A stretch of 16,586 bases of DNA, from the NCBI GenBank assembly GCA_031254225.1, contig JAIRUU010000061.1, forward strand, positions 1-16,586, given 5' to 3'. A program made the translations under genes and the position numbers. The notes below the pieces were generated by a model. That model saw only the letters and a program-made list of their open reading frames with translations. It did not search any database and was not told the origin of the DNA. This document shows positions 6,564-14,482 of this stretch, piece after piece. This DNA comes from Candidatus Elusimicrobium euhamitermitis (GTDB taxonomy: Bacteria; Elusimicrobiota; Elusimicrobia; Elusimicrobiales; Elusimicrobiaceae). Within the stretch, counting starts at the first letter, position 1. Each line of letters begins with the position of its first letter.

Positions 6564-6664
6564 ACATTTAAGGTCCCACGCAAAAAATAGGTCTTTTAGC
6601 ACTTGCGCGCGGCAAGGCAAATTATTTAAAATTTATGTGTTGCGTTTATACTAACGGAGAGACA

Positions 6665-7222
6665 ATGAAAAAAATTACTGCTTTGGCTTTATTATTTTTG
6701 GCGGCGTCTGCGAACGCGCAGACGGCGGCTAAATTTTATCCCGTCGCCGGGGACGTTAAATTAATCAGCGGCGGATATGTTTTACCCATGAGCGAACTTT
6801 TGCAAGGCGCAAAAGGCAAAATAAAAATAACCGCTTTTCTTGACGAAAAAGGTTTATATATTTCCCCCATGCCCGAAGATTTGGAAGACGCGGCGGATTT
6901 TACGCTGTCTCCGTTTATGAAAGACGGCGGCGTCTGGTTCAGGTTAAATCTAAAATATAAAGATACTGATTTTGAAAAAATTTACAGGTTTTTGAAATTT
7001 AAAAAAGAGGGCGCGCTGTTGTCCTCGGGCGCAGTGCGCTGCGCGGTTTCAAAAGACGGCGCGTTTAATATTTCCGACGTGAGCGACAACAAAAATCTGA
7101 CCGCGCAAAATATTAAACCAGCCAAGCAGATTAATTTAAATATCCCGCCTCTCAAACCGCTGCCGGAAACTCTTAATATGCAGCTGAGTTTTTTCTTTGA
7201 CGACAAAGGGAAGAAACATTAA
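6665..7222 (+). CDS. Secreted hypothetical protein with signal peptide
   Basis: The 185-aa product begins with a clear Sec signal peptide (MKKITALALLFLAASANAQ, cleavage expected after ANA or AQ). I chose ATG 6665 over an in-frame ATG at 6635 because the signal peptide starts here and GGAGA lies at 6656-6660. The mature part alternates short beta-prone and charged segments with no second hydrophobic segment. It has one cysteine (VRCAVS) and ends in LSFFFDDKGKKH. It predicts a soluble periplasmic or secreted protein, and not an integral barrel. I recognise no family or catalytic motif. It is divergent from rbfA (113 bases apart) and convergent with the autotransporter, sharing a terminator with it. 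Together these two genes make up the block that separates infB from rbfA. A role linked to the autotransporter is possible but not shown. Confidence 0.75.
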   Translation: MKKITALALLFLAASANAQTAAKFYPVAGDVKLISGGYVLPMSELLQGAKGKIKITAFLDEKGLYISPMPEDLEDAADFTLSPFMKDGGVWFRLNLKYKDTDFEKIYRFLKFKKEGALLSSGAVRCAVSKDGAFNISDVSDNKNLTAQNIKPAKQINLNIPPLKPLPETLNMQLSFFFDDKGKKH

Positions 7223-7229
7223 TAAATAT

Positions 7230-7265
7230 AAAAAAAAGCGCATGCATCCGGCATGCGCTTTTTTT
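7230..7265. terminator. Bidirectional intrinsic terminator
   Basis: AGCGCATGC (7237-7245) and GCATGCGCT (7251-7259) form a perfect stem with a 5-base loop, flanked by an A-run on the left and a T-run on the right. It terminates both the rightward secreted-protein gene and the leftward autotransporter gene. Confidence 0.9.
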
Positions 7266-7279
7266 ATTTTTAAAACTTC

Positions 7280-10200
7280 TTAGAACGGCAGCCTGACCGC
7301 CGCGGAGTACGTCGTGCTGGAATAGCCGTCTTTGTATAATCCTTTAACGTCCGCCGACAGTTTAAGCCCGTTTTTCCTCAACGTCAAATCCGCGCCCAGG
7401 CCCGCGTCAAGGCCCCACGGAGCGGAGTTATTGTTGCCCACAAAATATAATCCGCCGCCGGGCAATACCGCGCCTCTGACAAGCCTGCCGTCGTTCAAAT
7501 CATAACTTGCAAGCAGCGAAACTCTGGGTTTTACCTGCACGGAGCCGGTATTTTTCATATTATAACCGGCCTTTAAACCCGCCTCAAGCTGCCACGCGCC
7601 GGCGCTTGCGCCGAGCACGGACTGCGACGCGCTGTCCGTATAACCGTCAACGCGCGTGCGGTTGTAACCCGCGCCCGCGATGGGAGTAAAATCAAAATCC
7701 CCGCCGGCCATTTTGTAACCGGCCTGCGCGTCAAAACTCAGCTGGTAGCCGCCGTACTTGGCCGTAACGCCGTAGCCTTCGTCTTTATAATCGGAATCAG
7801 TATAAGAGCCAAACGCGTTCACAAAAACTTCCGGCGTAAAATCATACGCGCCGTAAAGCACCGCGCTGTTGCCGTTTATTTTCGCTTTGCCGCCGTAAAC
7901 TAAGCCGGCGTCCGTATAAGCGTAGGCGAGACCGAGGAGCAGTTTGTCCGTAAAATATTTATCAACGCCTACCGCCGCGCCGCCCGTGTAGCCGTTAAAG
8001 CCAAACCCGTTGCCGCGCGAACTCTGGTCAGTCTCGTTATAAAAACCGCTGAGCCAGACGGACTGTCTGGCCTCCGCGTCCTGCGCCGCGTCGGAGCCCT
8101 GCGTCCTGTCATACGTTGAATTTTGTATTCCTTTTCTGTTTGCCTGCGCGTAATAAGTTACGCCGCGCGCGTCGGGCGCCCAGGCGTTCAAGGCTTTGTT
8201 GAAGTCGCCAAGCGTGTCGTCAAACTGCGCCAGCGCGAACAAATTATTTATCTGCGCGTTTGAGCTGCCGTTTTCAACGGCCTGCGTGAACGCGCCGCGC
8301 ATGGCTAAAGGTGCCGCGCCCTTAAAACTCGCCGCGAAAACGCTTGTGTCCATAACCGCGGCCGCGCCGGACGACGACGGCGTTCCGGCTGAAGCCACTC
8401 CCGCGCTTAAAGGCAGGCCGTCGGCGCGCAGGACGTCAACGCATATGGAACTTGCGCTGCAGTTCGTTATAAGATTCATGTTAAAAAGCCTGTTCTTGGC
8501 AAGCGTAACCGTAAAAGCGTTGGGGTCAAGAACAGTATTCGCTTTTATAATTTCAAACTGGCCGTTCGTTTTCTCGTCAAAGTTCGCAGCTACGGCCACT
8601 TTAAAAGCCGCCGCGCCGGAACCTGCGTAAATATTGGAAGCAGCCAGACTGCCGAAGCTGCTTTGGTTAACAAGGACGCTGTTTACAGTCGCGCCTTTGT
8701 CAACGGTCACATCGCCCGAAACGGTAAATTTTGTGCTGTTTAAATCAAGCAGAGCGCCCTTTTGCAATGTTAAGTTTGCGAGACTGAAAGTCGCGACGTT
8801 GCCGGAATTTCCGGGTAGGAATAAAGTCTGTCCTGCGCCAAGCGTCAGCGCGCCGACGCCGCTGCCCAAAACCAGATTCTGACCCGCGAAAGTGAATTTG
8901 CCTTTGCCCAAAGTCAGCGTTTCCAGGTTCATATTGCCCTGTACGTACGCCGCGCCTTTTGTTACTACGGAACCGCCGTAGATATTGCCGTAAACCGCCG
9001 CGCCCGCGTTCAATACCGTCGTGCCGGAAGCAGTCGCGTTAATATTGCCGTACAGCGCTTTGGCTATGGTGACTTTTGAGTTCAGGCCGGAAAGATACAC
9101 CGTCGCGCTCGTGTTCTTTTTTAACACGGCGCCGGCGTCGTCAAACACAAAAATGCCGGACACCATAACCTCTTTATTAAACACGGTGTCCACAAGAGCG
9201 CCTTTCGCGTTTGTCTGCGAATAAACTTCCACCCTTGAATAACCAGTTGAATACGGGTCCGCGTAAATTTGCCCGCTTACCGACGTGCCCGCGACAAACG
9301 TCGCGTCGTTCGCGCCGAAAAGCACGTTGCCCGTGAGAGCGCCCTTGACCGTCGCTTTCGCGCTGACGCCGGCAGGATTGTCAAAAATAATATCGCCTTT
9401 TACGGTTTTGTTGAAAACCACGTCCGCGTTATTGTTCGTGCCGATGTGTATTCCTTTGGCAGCCGCCGTGCCGCTGACTACGCTCTGCGCGGCGCCGCCG
9501 GCAAAATAAATATCGCCGCCGGAAGAAATATTGCCGCCCACGTTTTTCCCGAACAAGACCGTGCTGTTTGCACCCGCGCTCACGCTGGCGTTAATAATAT
9601 CGCCGTAAAAATAGTTATCCGAATAAGAACCGAGTTTGAAAGCCAGCGCCTTGGCGGAAGTATTTATAACAGAGCCGTCCGCGGAAAAAAAGCCGCGGCT
9701 TGAAGCGCTGCCGTTGCCCATGGTCACGTTTACGTTTACCAAGTCGCCCTTAAAAGTTCCGGACGAATTATTTCCCATTTTTACCGCAAGCGGTTTTAAA
9801 GGATTATTATTTATCACGTCCCCTTCCACAATCAAAGAACCGGCGTTGCCTGCCGTCACGTTTGTATTTTCTATATTCCCGCCCACGCCCAGAAAGGAGG
9901 AATTACCGGCCTTTAAAGTCCCTGGGGCTGCGGCGTTCATTATAAAGTCGCCCTGCACGTCAAAATAAGTATTCAGTCCGGCGGTAACATTGGTATTATA
10001 AACGCCGCCCGTAATTTCCGTCTGGGTATAATTTCCGGCGGAAAAAGAGCCGGCAAAGGCCTGGTCGTCTTTGTTTAAAATATTTAAGTTTCCGGAAAGA
10101 TACAGGGTTGCCGCGCCGGCGGGCAGGCCAGTTATTTTGTCAACTTTTCCGGCGGTTAAACTGGTTTTAAACGCGTTAACGTCTCCGCTAACGCCTACGT

Positions 10201-11416
10201 TGTTAAACAGATTGAGCGCGCTTTTCTTTGCCGCGTCCTGTAAAACAAGCGGGTCCGCGCCGGAAGTTTTAAAATCATCCTCCGCGTAAATGCCGCCGGT
10301 CATATTTACATTGTCTAAATTTAAAACTCCGCCGCCTTTTGAAAAACCCATGTCGCCCTTAACGGTATAATTGGTTATTGTAACTTTTGCGCCGTTATTA
10401 ATGTCAACTTTCGCGGAAAGCAAATCAGAGCCGGCCGCCGCGCCGTTAAATTTAACGTCAACGCCCTTTGCCGTGTCAATCCTGCCTATGGAGAGCTGCG
10501 GGCTCGTAATTATATTTTTGCCGGAAAGCACAAGCCTGTTGTCCTTCCGCAGCCCTAAATTGGCAAGGTCACTTAAAGAGCTTGAAAAAACTGAGTCTTT
10601 TACTAAAAATATTTTGTTCTGCCCCGTTGAATAGCTGAAGTCAATGGCCGCCAAAGGAGAATTCTGCATAAGATAAATCTGCGCGCCTGTGCCCGTTACG
10701 TAAAGCGTTTTCGCCGCGAGGGCGTTATTGAATTTTACGTTTATCCCGTCGTGCACTTCCGCGTCAGACGTAATATCCGCGTTTACGGTGATTTGCCCGC
10801 GGTCGGTCCCGCCCAGGTTGTCAAAAATCACGGTGCCCGCGCCTTTTATGGAACCGTTTACTGTCGCGCCCGAAGTAACCGATATTATAGAGTTGGCGAA
10901 AGTGCCCATATCGGCGTTTATATTATGAGTATAACCCATGAGACGCAATTCCGAGCCGTCGTTTAAAAAATTTACCTGGCCTAAATTAGTATCGCTCTGA
11001 AAAATGACAAAGGTATTCAAAGGAACCGTTGCAGTGTTTTTTATGTTAAGAACGGCTATGTTGGCCGTATCCCCCAAAAAATTATAAGTCGCGCCGTTAA
11101 GATTTACCGTCCCCTGCGAAGCGGAAACATTACCCGTAAAATTTATTTGTTTATAATCAGTGGCAGTGCTTGCGCTGGTATTGCTTGCGTCAAAAGTACC
11201 GCCGTTGCCCACAATAAGACCTTTCACATAACCAATATGGTTAATGGTGGTGCCGGTGCCGTTTTTAAAATCTTTTGAAACAGTAGCGCCTGCGGCAACG
11301 GTAATATCGCTGCCTATTGAGCTGCCGCTAATCTGCGCGTTGAGCGTAAGAGCGGCGCCGACATTTACCGCAAGCGCGAAAACCGCGCATAAAAACACGT
11401 TTGATTTTTTAGTCAT
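7280..11416 (-). CDS. Autotransporter (type Va) with beta-helix passenger and C-terminal barrel
   Basis: The 1378-aa product starts with a signal peptide (MTKKSNVFLCAVFALAVNVG and following ALTLNAQ). Residues from about 30 to 1060 are Gly/Asn/Thr/Val-rich with repeated short strands (such as NTNVTAG and VKGDI-type turns), as in parallel beta-helix passengers. A linker (AQINNLFALAQFDDTLGDF and following) leads to the PF03797-type translocator, about residues 1116-1378. That domain opens with SVWLSGFYNE and ends AAVRLPF; a terminal Phe is the usual BAM recognition residue. It is exported by Sec, and the barrel secretes the passenger to the surface, where an adhesin role is typical but unproven. 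Apart from the signal peptide, the only cysteines are a close pair at about 985-991 (NCSASSIC). There is no protease triad, so self-cleavage cannot be inferred. The ATG at 11416 follows AGGA. Confidence 0.93.
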   Translation of the reverse strand: MTKKSNVFLCAVFALAVNVGAALTLNAQISGSSIGSDITVAAGATVSKDFKNGTGTTINHIGYVKGLIVGNGGTFDASNTSASTATDYKQINFTGNVSASQGTVNLNGATYNFLGDTANIAVLNIKNTATVPLNTFVIFQSDTNLGQVNFLNDGSELRLMGYTHNINADMGTFANSIISVTSGATVNGSIKGAGTVIFDNLGGTDRGQITVNADITSDAEVHDGINVKFNNALAAKTLYVTGTGAQIYLMQNSPLAAIDFSYSTGQNKIFLVKDSVFSSSLSDLANLGLRKDNRLVLSGKNIITSPQLSIGRIDTAKGVDVKFNGAAAGSDLLSAKVDINNGAKVTITNYTVKGDMGFSKGGGVLNLDNVNMTGGIYAEDDFKTSGADPLVLQDAAKKSALNLFNNVGVSGDVNAFKTSLTAGKVDKITGLPAGAATLYLSGNLNILNKDDQAFAGSFSAGNYTQTEITGGVYNTNVTAGLNTYFDVQGDFIMNAAAPGTLKAGNSSFLGVGGNIENTNVTAGNAGSLIVEGDVINNNPLKPLAVKMGNNSSGTFKGDLVNVNVTMGNGSASSRGFFSADGSVINTSAKALAFKLGSYSDNYFYGDIINASVSAGANSTVLFGKNVGGNISSGGDIYFAGGAAQSVVSGTAAAKGIHIGTNNNADVVFNKTVKGDIIFDNPAGVSAKATVKGALTGNVLFGANDATFVAGTSVSGQIYADPYSTGYSRVEVYSQTNAKGALVDTVFNKEVMVSGIFVFDDAGAVLKKNTSATVYLSGLNSKVTIAKALYGNINATASGTTVLNAGAAVYGNIYGGSVVTKGAAYVQGNMNLETLTLGKGKFTFAGQNLVLGSGVGALTLGAGQTLFLPGNSGNVATFSLANLTLQKGALLDLNSTKFTVSGDVTVDKGATVNSVLVNQSSFGSLAASNIYAGSGAAAFKVAVAANFDEKTNGQFEIIKANTVLDPNAFTVTLAKNRLFNMNLITNCSASSICVDVLRADGLPLSAGVASAGTPSSSGAAAVMDTSVFAASFKGAAPLAMRGAFTQAVENGSSNAQINNLFALAQFDDTLGDFNKALNAWAPDARGVTYYAQANRKGIQNSTYDRTQGSDAAQDAEARQSVWLSGFYNETDQSSRGNGFGFNGYTGGAAVGVDKYFTDKLLLGLAYAYTDAGLVYGGKAKINGNSAVLYGAYDFTPEVFVNAFGSYTDSDYKDEGYGVTAKYGGYQLSFDAQAGYKMAGGDFDFTPIAGAGYNRTRVDGYTDSASQSVLGASAGAWQLEAGLKAGYNMKNTGSVQVKPRVSLLASYDLNDGRLVRGAVLPGGGLYFVGNNNSAPWGLDAGLGADLTLRKNGLKLSADVKGLYKDGYSSTTYSAAVRLPF

Positions 11417-11441
11417 TAATAATTCCTAACGTTACTAAGAT

Positions 11442-11470
11442 AGTATAAACTTACTTTATATTTTTATAAA
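11442..11470 (-). promoter_or_regulatory. Candidate promoter of the autotransporter gene
   Basis: On the minus strand TTTATA (11470-11465, 4 of 6 matches), a 17-base spacer and TATACT (11447-11442, 5 of 6) lie about 25 bases before the ATG. The predicted leader is roughly 20 bases. Motif match only. Confidence 0.4.
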
Positions 11471-11621
11471 TATGTAATTAAAAGTAAATAATTAGATGAG
11501 GTAGTAATATGCTAATAAATACTAATTATAATGCCGGCGCGCTTAAGCATAATTAATTTAAATTTAATTCTTTTCCTTATAAGGGTGGGGGGTAAAATTA
11601 AATCAACGCGGGTAAAATAAA
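11471..11621. other. AT-rich intergenic stretch, no gene seen
   Basis: This is the upstream part of the 489-base gap between the autotransporter and infB. It is AT-rich, with a run of TTAATTTAAATTTAATT type sequence near 11550-11570 and a GGGTGGGGGG run at 11583-11592. I see no coding potential or recognisable RNA. The rest of the gap is repeats plus the infB terminator. Confidence 0.6.
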
Positions 11622-11670
11622 AACTTCCCCTTTTAGGGGAAGTACCCGAAGGGGGTAGGGGTAAATGTAC
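11622..11670. repeat. Inverted partial copy of family R2
   Basis: The stretch is the approximate reverse complement of 11730-11781, with roughly 42 of 50 positions alike by eye. It includes the hairpin CTTCCCC-TTTTA-GGGGAAG (11624-11642) and GGGGTAAATG. With the direct copy it could form a long imperfect hairpin around a 60-base spacer. Confidence 0.75.
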
Positions 11671-11723
11671 ACAAATAGGAGCCGTAAAACTTTTGTTTAA
11701 AACTTAATATCAAACGGCATTTG

Positions 11724-11827
11724 ATAACGTCCATTTACCCCTTTCCCCTTCGGGGGTTTCCCCCTAAAAGGGGGAATTTTATTTTTCTGGGTCAAATCAT
11801 CGTCCTGCTTTCTCCCTTTTAGGGAGA
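11724..11827. repeat. Interspersed repeat, copy 2 of family R2
   Basis: It aligns with 4237-4347. The first 55 or so bases are nearly identical (ATAACGTCCATTTACCCCTT and what follows), the middle is diverged, and the ends share TCTCCCTTTTAGGGAGA. It lies just beyond the infB terminator, in the same orientation relative to infB as copy 1 is to truB. Confidence 0.85.
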
Positions 11828-11839
11828 AGCAACAAATAT

Positions 11840-11876
11840 AAAAAAACGCCGGCGCGCCCGTATGGGGCACGCCGGC
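11840..11876 (-). terminator. Intrinsic terminator of the rimP-nusA-infB unit
   Basis: On the minus strand a 12-bp GC-rich stem (GCCGGCGTGCCC with GGGCGCGCCGGC, one G-U pair) has a 5-base loop (CATAC) and is followed by G and seven T. It lies 30 bases after the infB stop, so infB is the last gene of its transcript here. Confidence 0.88.
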
Positions 11877-11905
11877 AGTTTTGCTGCGGTTTGTTATTTT
11901 ACAGC

Positions 11906-14482
11906 TTACATTTTTATGCGGCGGGTTATGCTTTCTTTTTTAAAGCATTCCACAATATCGCCCTGCGCTATCTGGCGGAAGCCTTCTATTAATATGCCGC
12001 ATTCATAACCTTTTTCAACTTCTTTCACGTCGTCCTTAAAGCGTTTAAGGCCGCTTACTTTGCCTTTAAACACAGTCTCCGCGCCGCGGAAAATTTTACA
12101 TTCGCCGCCGCGCGTGATTTTGCCTAAGTCCACAAAAGACCCGGCTATTATGCCGGAGCTCAGGTTAAACACCTGCCGCACGGTCGCGCGGCCGGTAACC
12201 GTTTCCACGATTTCAGGTTCAAGCAAGCCTTCCATTGCCGCCTTAATATCTTCCAGAAGTTCAAAAATAATCTGGTACTGGCGTATTTCAATGCCTTCCC
12301 GCTCCGCTTCGGCCGCGGCCGCGGTTTCAACGTCCACGTTAAAAGCTATGACTACGGCGTTGCTCGCTTTGGCCAGCAGTATATCGCTCTCGTTGACGTT
12401 GCCGGCGGCGGAGTGGATGATTGAAACCTCCACCTCGTCGGACGGAATGCGGCCCATGGCGTCTTTAATAGCTTCAATGGAGCCCTGCACGTCGCCTTTA
12501 AGCACCATGTCAAGTTTTTTAATTTTATTCTGCTCAACTTCGCTCTTAAGATTCATAAGCGAAATATGCTTTCTGTGCGCGAAAGCGTCTTCTTTCTGCG
12601 CCAGTTTTCTCTTCTCGGCCAGATATTTGGCGTCCCGCTCGGACGAGGCTATAAAAAAGCTTTCCCCCACCTGCGGCGGCTCGCCGTTAATGCCCAGAAT
12701 TTCCGCAGGAACGGACGGGCCCACCGACTGGTGCCTCACTGAATTTTCGTCAATAAGCGCGCGCACTTTGCCAAAAGCGGTGCCGACTATAAAAGGGTCG
12801 CCCACTTTTATCGTCCCTTTCTGCACAAGCACTGTGGCCACTATGCCGCGTTTATTGTCCCTTTTGCTTTCCAGAATTACGCCGACGCCGGCGCGGTTCG
12901 GATTTGCTTTAAGTTCCATCATTTCCGCCTGAAGAGAAACCATTTCAAGCAGCTTCTCTATGTTAATGCGCTTCTTGGCGGAAATTTCAACGTATATTGT
13001 TTTGCCCTGCCACTCTTCGGGGATAAGGCCGCGGTTGGCAAGTTCCTGTTTTACTTTGTCAGGATTTGCGCCGGGCAAGTCAATTTTATTTACCGCGACT
13101 ATTATCGGCGCGCCGGCGGCTTTGGCGTGGTCCATGGCTTCAATGGTCTGCGGCATTATGCCGTCGGTGGCGGAGACTACCAATATAACAATGTCCGTAG
13201 CCTGCGCGCCGCGCGCGCGCATGGCGGTAAACGCTTCATGGCCTGGCGTGTCCAAAAAAGTAATATAGCCGCGCGGCGTTTTAACGCGGTAAGCGCCGAT
13301 GTGCTGCGTAATAGCGCCCGCTTCGCCCGCCACGACGTTTGACTTCCTTATAGCGTCCAGAAGGCTGGTTTTGCCGTGGTCCACGTGGCCCATGATTGTT
13401 ACGACGGGCGCGCGCGGTTTTAAATCTTCCGGCTTGTCCGCGGTTTCGGCGGACGCGGTTATGGCGTCTTTCACAAACTCCTGCGCTATTTCCGCCTTAA
13501 ACCCGCATTCCGCGACGATAAGTTCAATAATTTCGCTTTCAAGACGCTGGTTTATGGTGGCGTAAATGCCTAAGCCCATCAGTTTTTTAATAAAGTCGCC
13601 TATTTTAATATCCATCTTTTCGGCAAGTTCTTTTACCGTCGGCGTGCCGACGATTTTTATGACGGGCAGATTTTCCGCCGGAGTTTCCGGCTTTTCTTCC
13701 GTCTTGGGTTTGGGCTGCGGCGCGGGGGCCGGTTTCGGCGCGGGCTTTGGCTGCGGGGCTTTAGTCTGCGGCGGAGTGAACGGCCTGGGTTGTATAATAG
13801 GTTTAGGCTGAGACGGCGTAAACGGTTTTGGCTGCGGCTGCGCCTGTTTCGGTGCGTCAGAGCGCGGCGGCTGGACGGCCGGAGTAAAAGGTTTAGGCTG
13901 TACCTGCGCCGGGCCTGCCGCCGGTTTCGGCGCAGGCTGCGGCACTGGGGCCGGGGCCGGCTTTGCCGCCGGCAAAGGCGCTGGTTTAGGCTGCGGCTGG
14001 ACAAACGGCTTTGGCTGCTGCGCGGGCGCGGGCGTAAAAGGTTTAGGCTGCGCGGGCTGCGGAGCCACGGGCTTTGGCTGAACGGCTGGCTGCGGCGCGT
14101 CAGCCGCGCCGGAGCGAAGCGGAGGCTGGGCAGGCTTTGGCGCTACGACGGGAGCTGGCGCAGGCGCGGGAGCCGGAACCGGCTGCGGAACAACTTTTGC
14201 CGCGGGCGTGAAAAAAGATTTTTGGCGCGGAGCTTCTTCCTCAATTTCCTCTTCAATTTTTTTTGCGGCGGTTTTTTTGGGCGCCGGTTTTTTGACCGGC
14301 TGTTTCGGCGCAATTTTTTTTATTTCTTTTTTTGCCGCGTCAGCCGCGTTAGCCGCGCCGGAGCGTAGCGAAGGCTGGGTCGGTTTTTCAATTTTTTTTG
14401 TTTCCGTTTTTTTGGAAACCGCTTTTTTGTCGGAGGCCGTTGTCTTAGCGTCTTCCTTAGTTATTTTCTTTTTCGCTGTCAT
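11906..14482 (-). CDS. infB: Translation initiation factor IF-2
   Basis: IF2 is the GTPase that places initiator tRNA on the 30S subunit and joins the 50S. The 858-aa product has a Lys-, then Pro/Ala/Gln-rich N-terminal region (residues 1 to about 270), an IF2_N module (TVKELAEKMDIKIGDFIKKL) near 285-330, and a G domain with GHVDHGKT (365-372), DTPGH (411-415), NKID (465-468) and a SAK motif. Domains II to IV follow, ending RRIKM. The ATG at 14482 lies inside nusA (26-base overlap) and follows GGAGG, so it is coupled to nusA. The N-terminal region contains repeats: PKPFTP three times, plus SLRSGAANA and PLRSGAADA. The latter two are encoded by near-identical DNA that also occurs between nrnA and truB. 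A terminator follows the gene, and rbfA, its usual neighbour, is displaced. Confidence 0.97.
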   Translation of the reverse strand: MTAKKKITKEDAKTTASDKKAVSKKTETKKIEKPTQPSLRSGAANAADAAKKEIKKIAPKQPVKKPAPKKTAAKKIEEEIEEEAPRQKSFFTPAAKVVPQPVPAPAPAPAPVVAPKPAQPPLRSGAADAPQPAVQPKPVAPQPAQPKPFTPAPAQQPKPFVQPQPKPAPLPAAKPAPAPVPQPAPKPAAGPAQVQPKPFTPAVQPPRSDAPKQAQPQPKPFTPSQPKPIIQPRPFTPPQTKAPQPKPAPKPAPAPQPKPKTEEKPETPAENLPVIKIVGTPTVKELAEKMDIKIGDFIKKLMGLGIYATINQRLESEIIELIVAECGFKAEIAQEFVKDAITASAETADKPEDLKPRAPVVTIMGHVDHGKTSLLDAIRKSNVVAGEAGAITQHIGAYRVKTPRGYITFLDTPGHEAFTAMRARGAQATDIVILVVSATDGIMPQTIEAMDHAKAAGAPIIVAVNKIDLPGANPDKVKQELANRGLIPEEWQGKTIYVEISAKKRINIEKLLEMVSLQAEMMELKANPNRAGVGVILESKRDNKRGIVATVLVQKGTIKVGDPFIVGTAFGKVRALIDENSVRHQSVGPSVPAEILGINGEPPQVGESFFIASSERDAKYLAEKRKLAQKEDAFAHRKHISLMNLKSEVEQNKIKKLDMVLKGDVQGSIEAIKDAMGRIPSDEVEVSIIHSAAGNVNESDILLAKASNAVVIAFNVDVETAAAAEAEREGIEIRQYQIIFELLEDIKAAMEGLLEPEIVETVTGRATVRQVFNLSSGIIAGSFVDLGKITRGGECKIFRGAETVFKGKVSGLKRFKDDVKEVEKGYECGILIEGFRQIAQGDIVECFKKESITRRIKM
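13854..13874 (-). repeat. Shortened copy C of the 27-bp element inside infB
   Basis: Sense CAGCCGCCGCGCTCTGACGC encodes QPPRSDA (about residues 203-209). Compared with copy B including flanks (QPPLRSGAADA), it lacks 3 and 9 bases, so it can be read as an in-frame deleted copy. The relation is weaker than for copies A and B. Confidence 0.4.
14100..14126 (-). repeat. Copy B of the 27-bp element inside infB
   Basis: It matches 24 of 27 bases of copy A. In sense orientation it encodes the PLRSGAAD segment, about residues 119-127. The flank CCCA before it is also shared with copy A, and GACGC follows. Confidence 0.75.
14349..14375 (-). repeat. Copy A of the 27-bp element inside infB
   Basis: Sense strand begins GCCTTCGCTACGCTCCGGCG and ends CGGCTAA read out of frame. 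It encodes SLRSGAAN at about residues 37-44. It matches 5122-5148 (plus strand) at 25 of 27 bases. Confidence 0.8.

Noticed and set aside
6552..6620. N-terminal extension of rbfA from a TTG at 6620
   Set aside because: The extra 23 residues do not resemble RbfA, have no ribosome binding site, and contain the TATAAT box. The family start matches ATG 6551.
9269..9703. Rightward open frame of 144 codons within the autotransporter
   Set aside because: It lies antisense to a well-supported gene, has Arg/Ala-rich shadow composition, and lacks a ribosome binding site or domain.
13657..14368. Long Arg/Leu-rich open frames on both strands over the infB N-terminus
   Set aside because: They arise from the Pro/Ala/Gln-coding low-complexity DNA read in other frames. 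The infB frame is clearly the real one.
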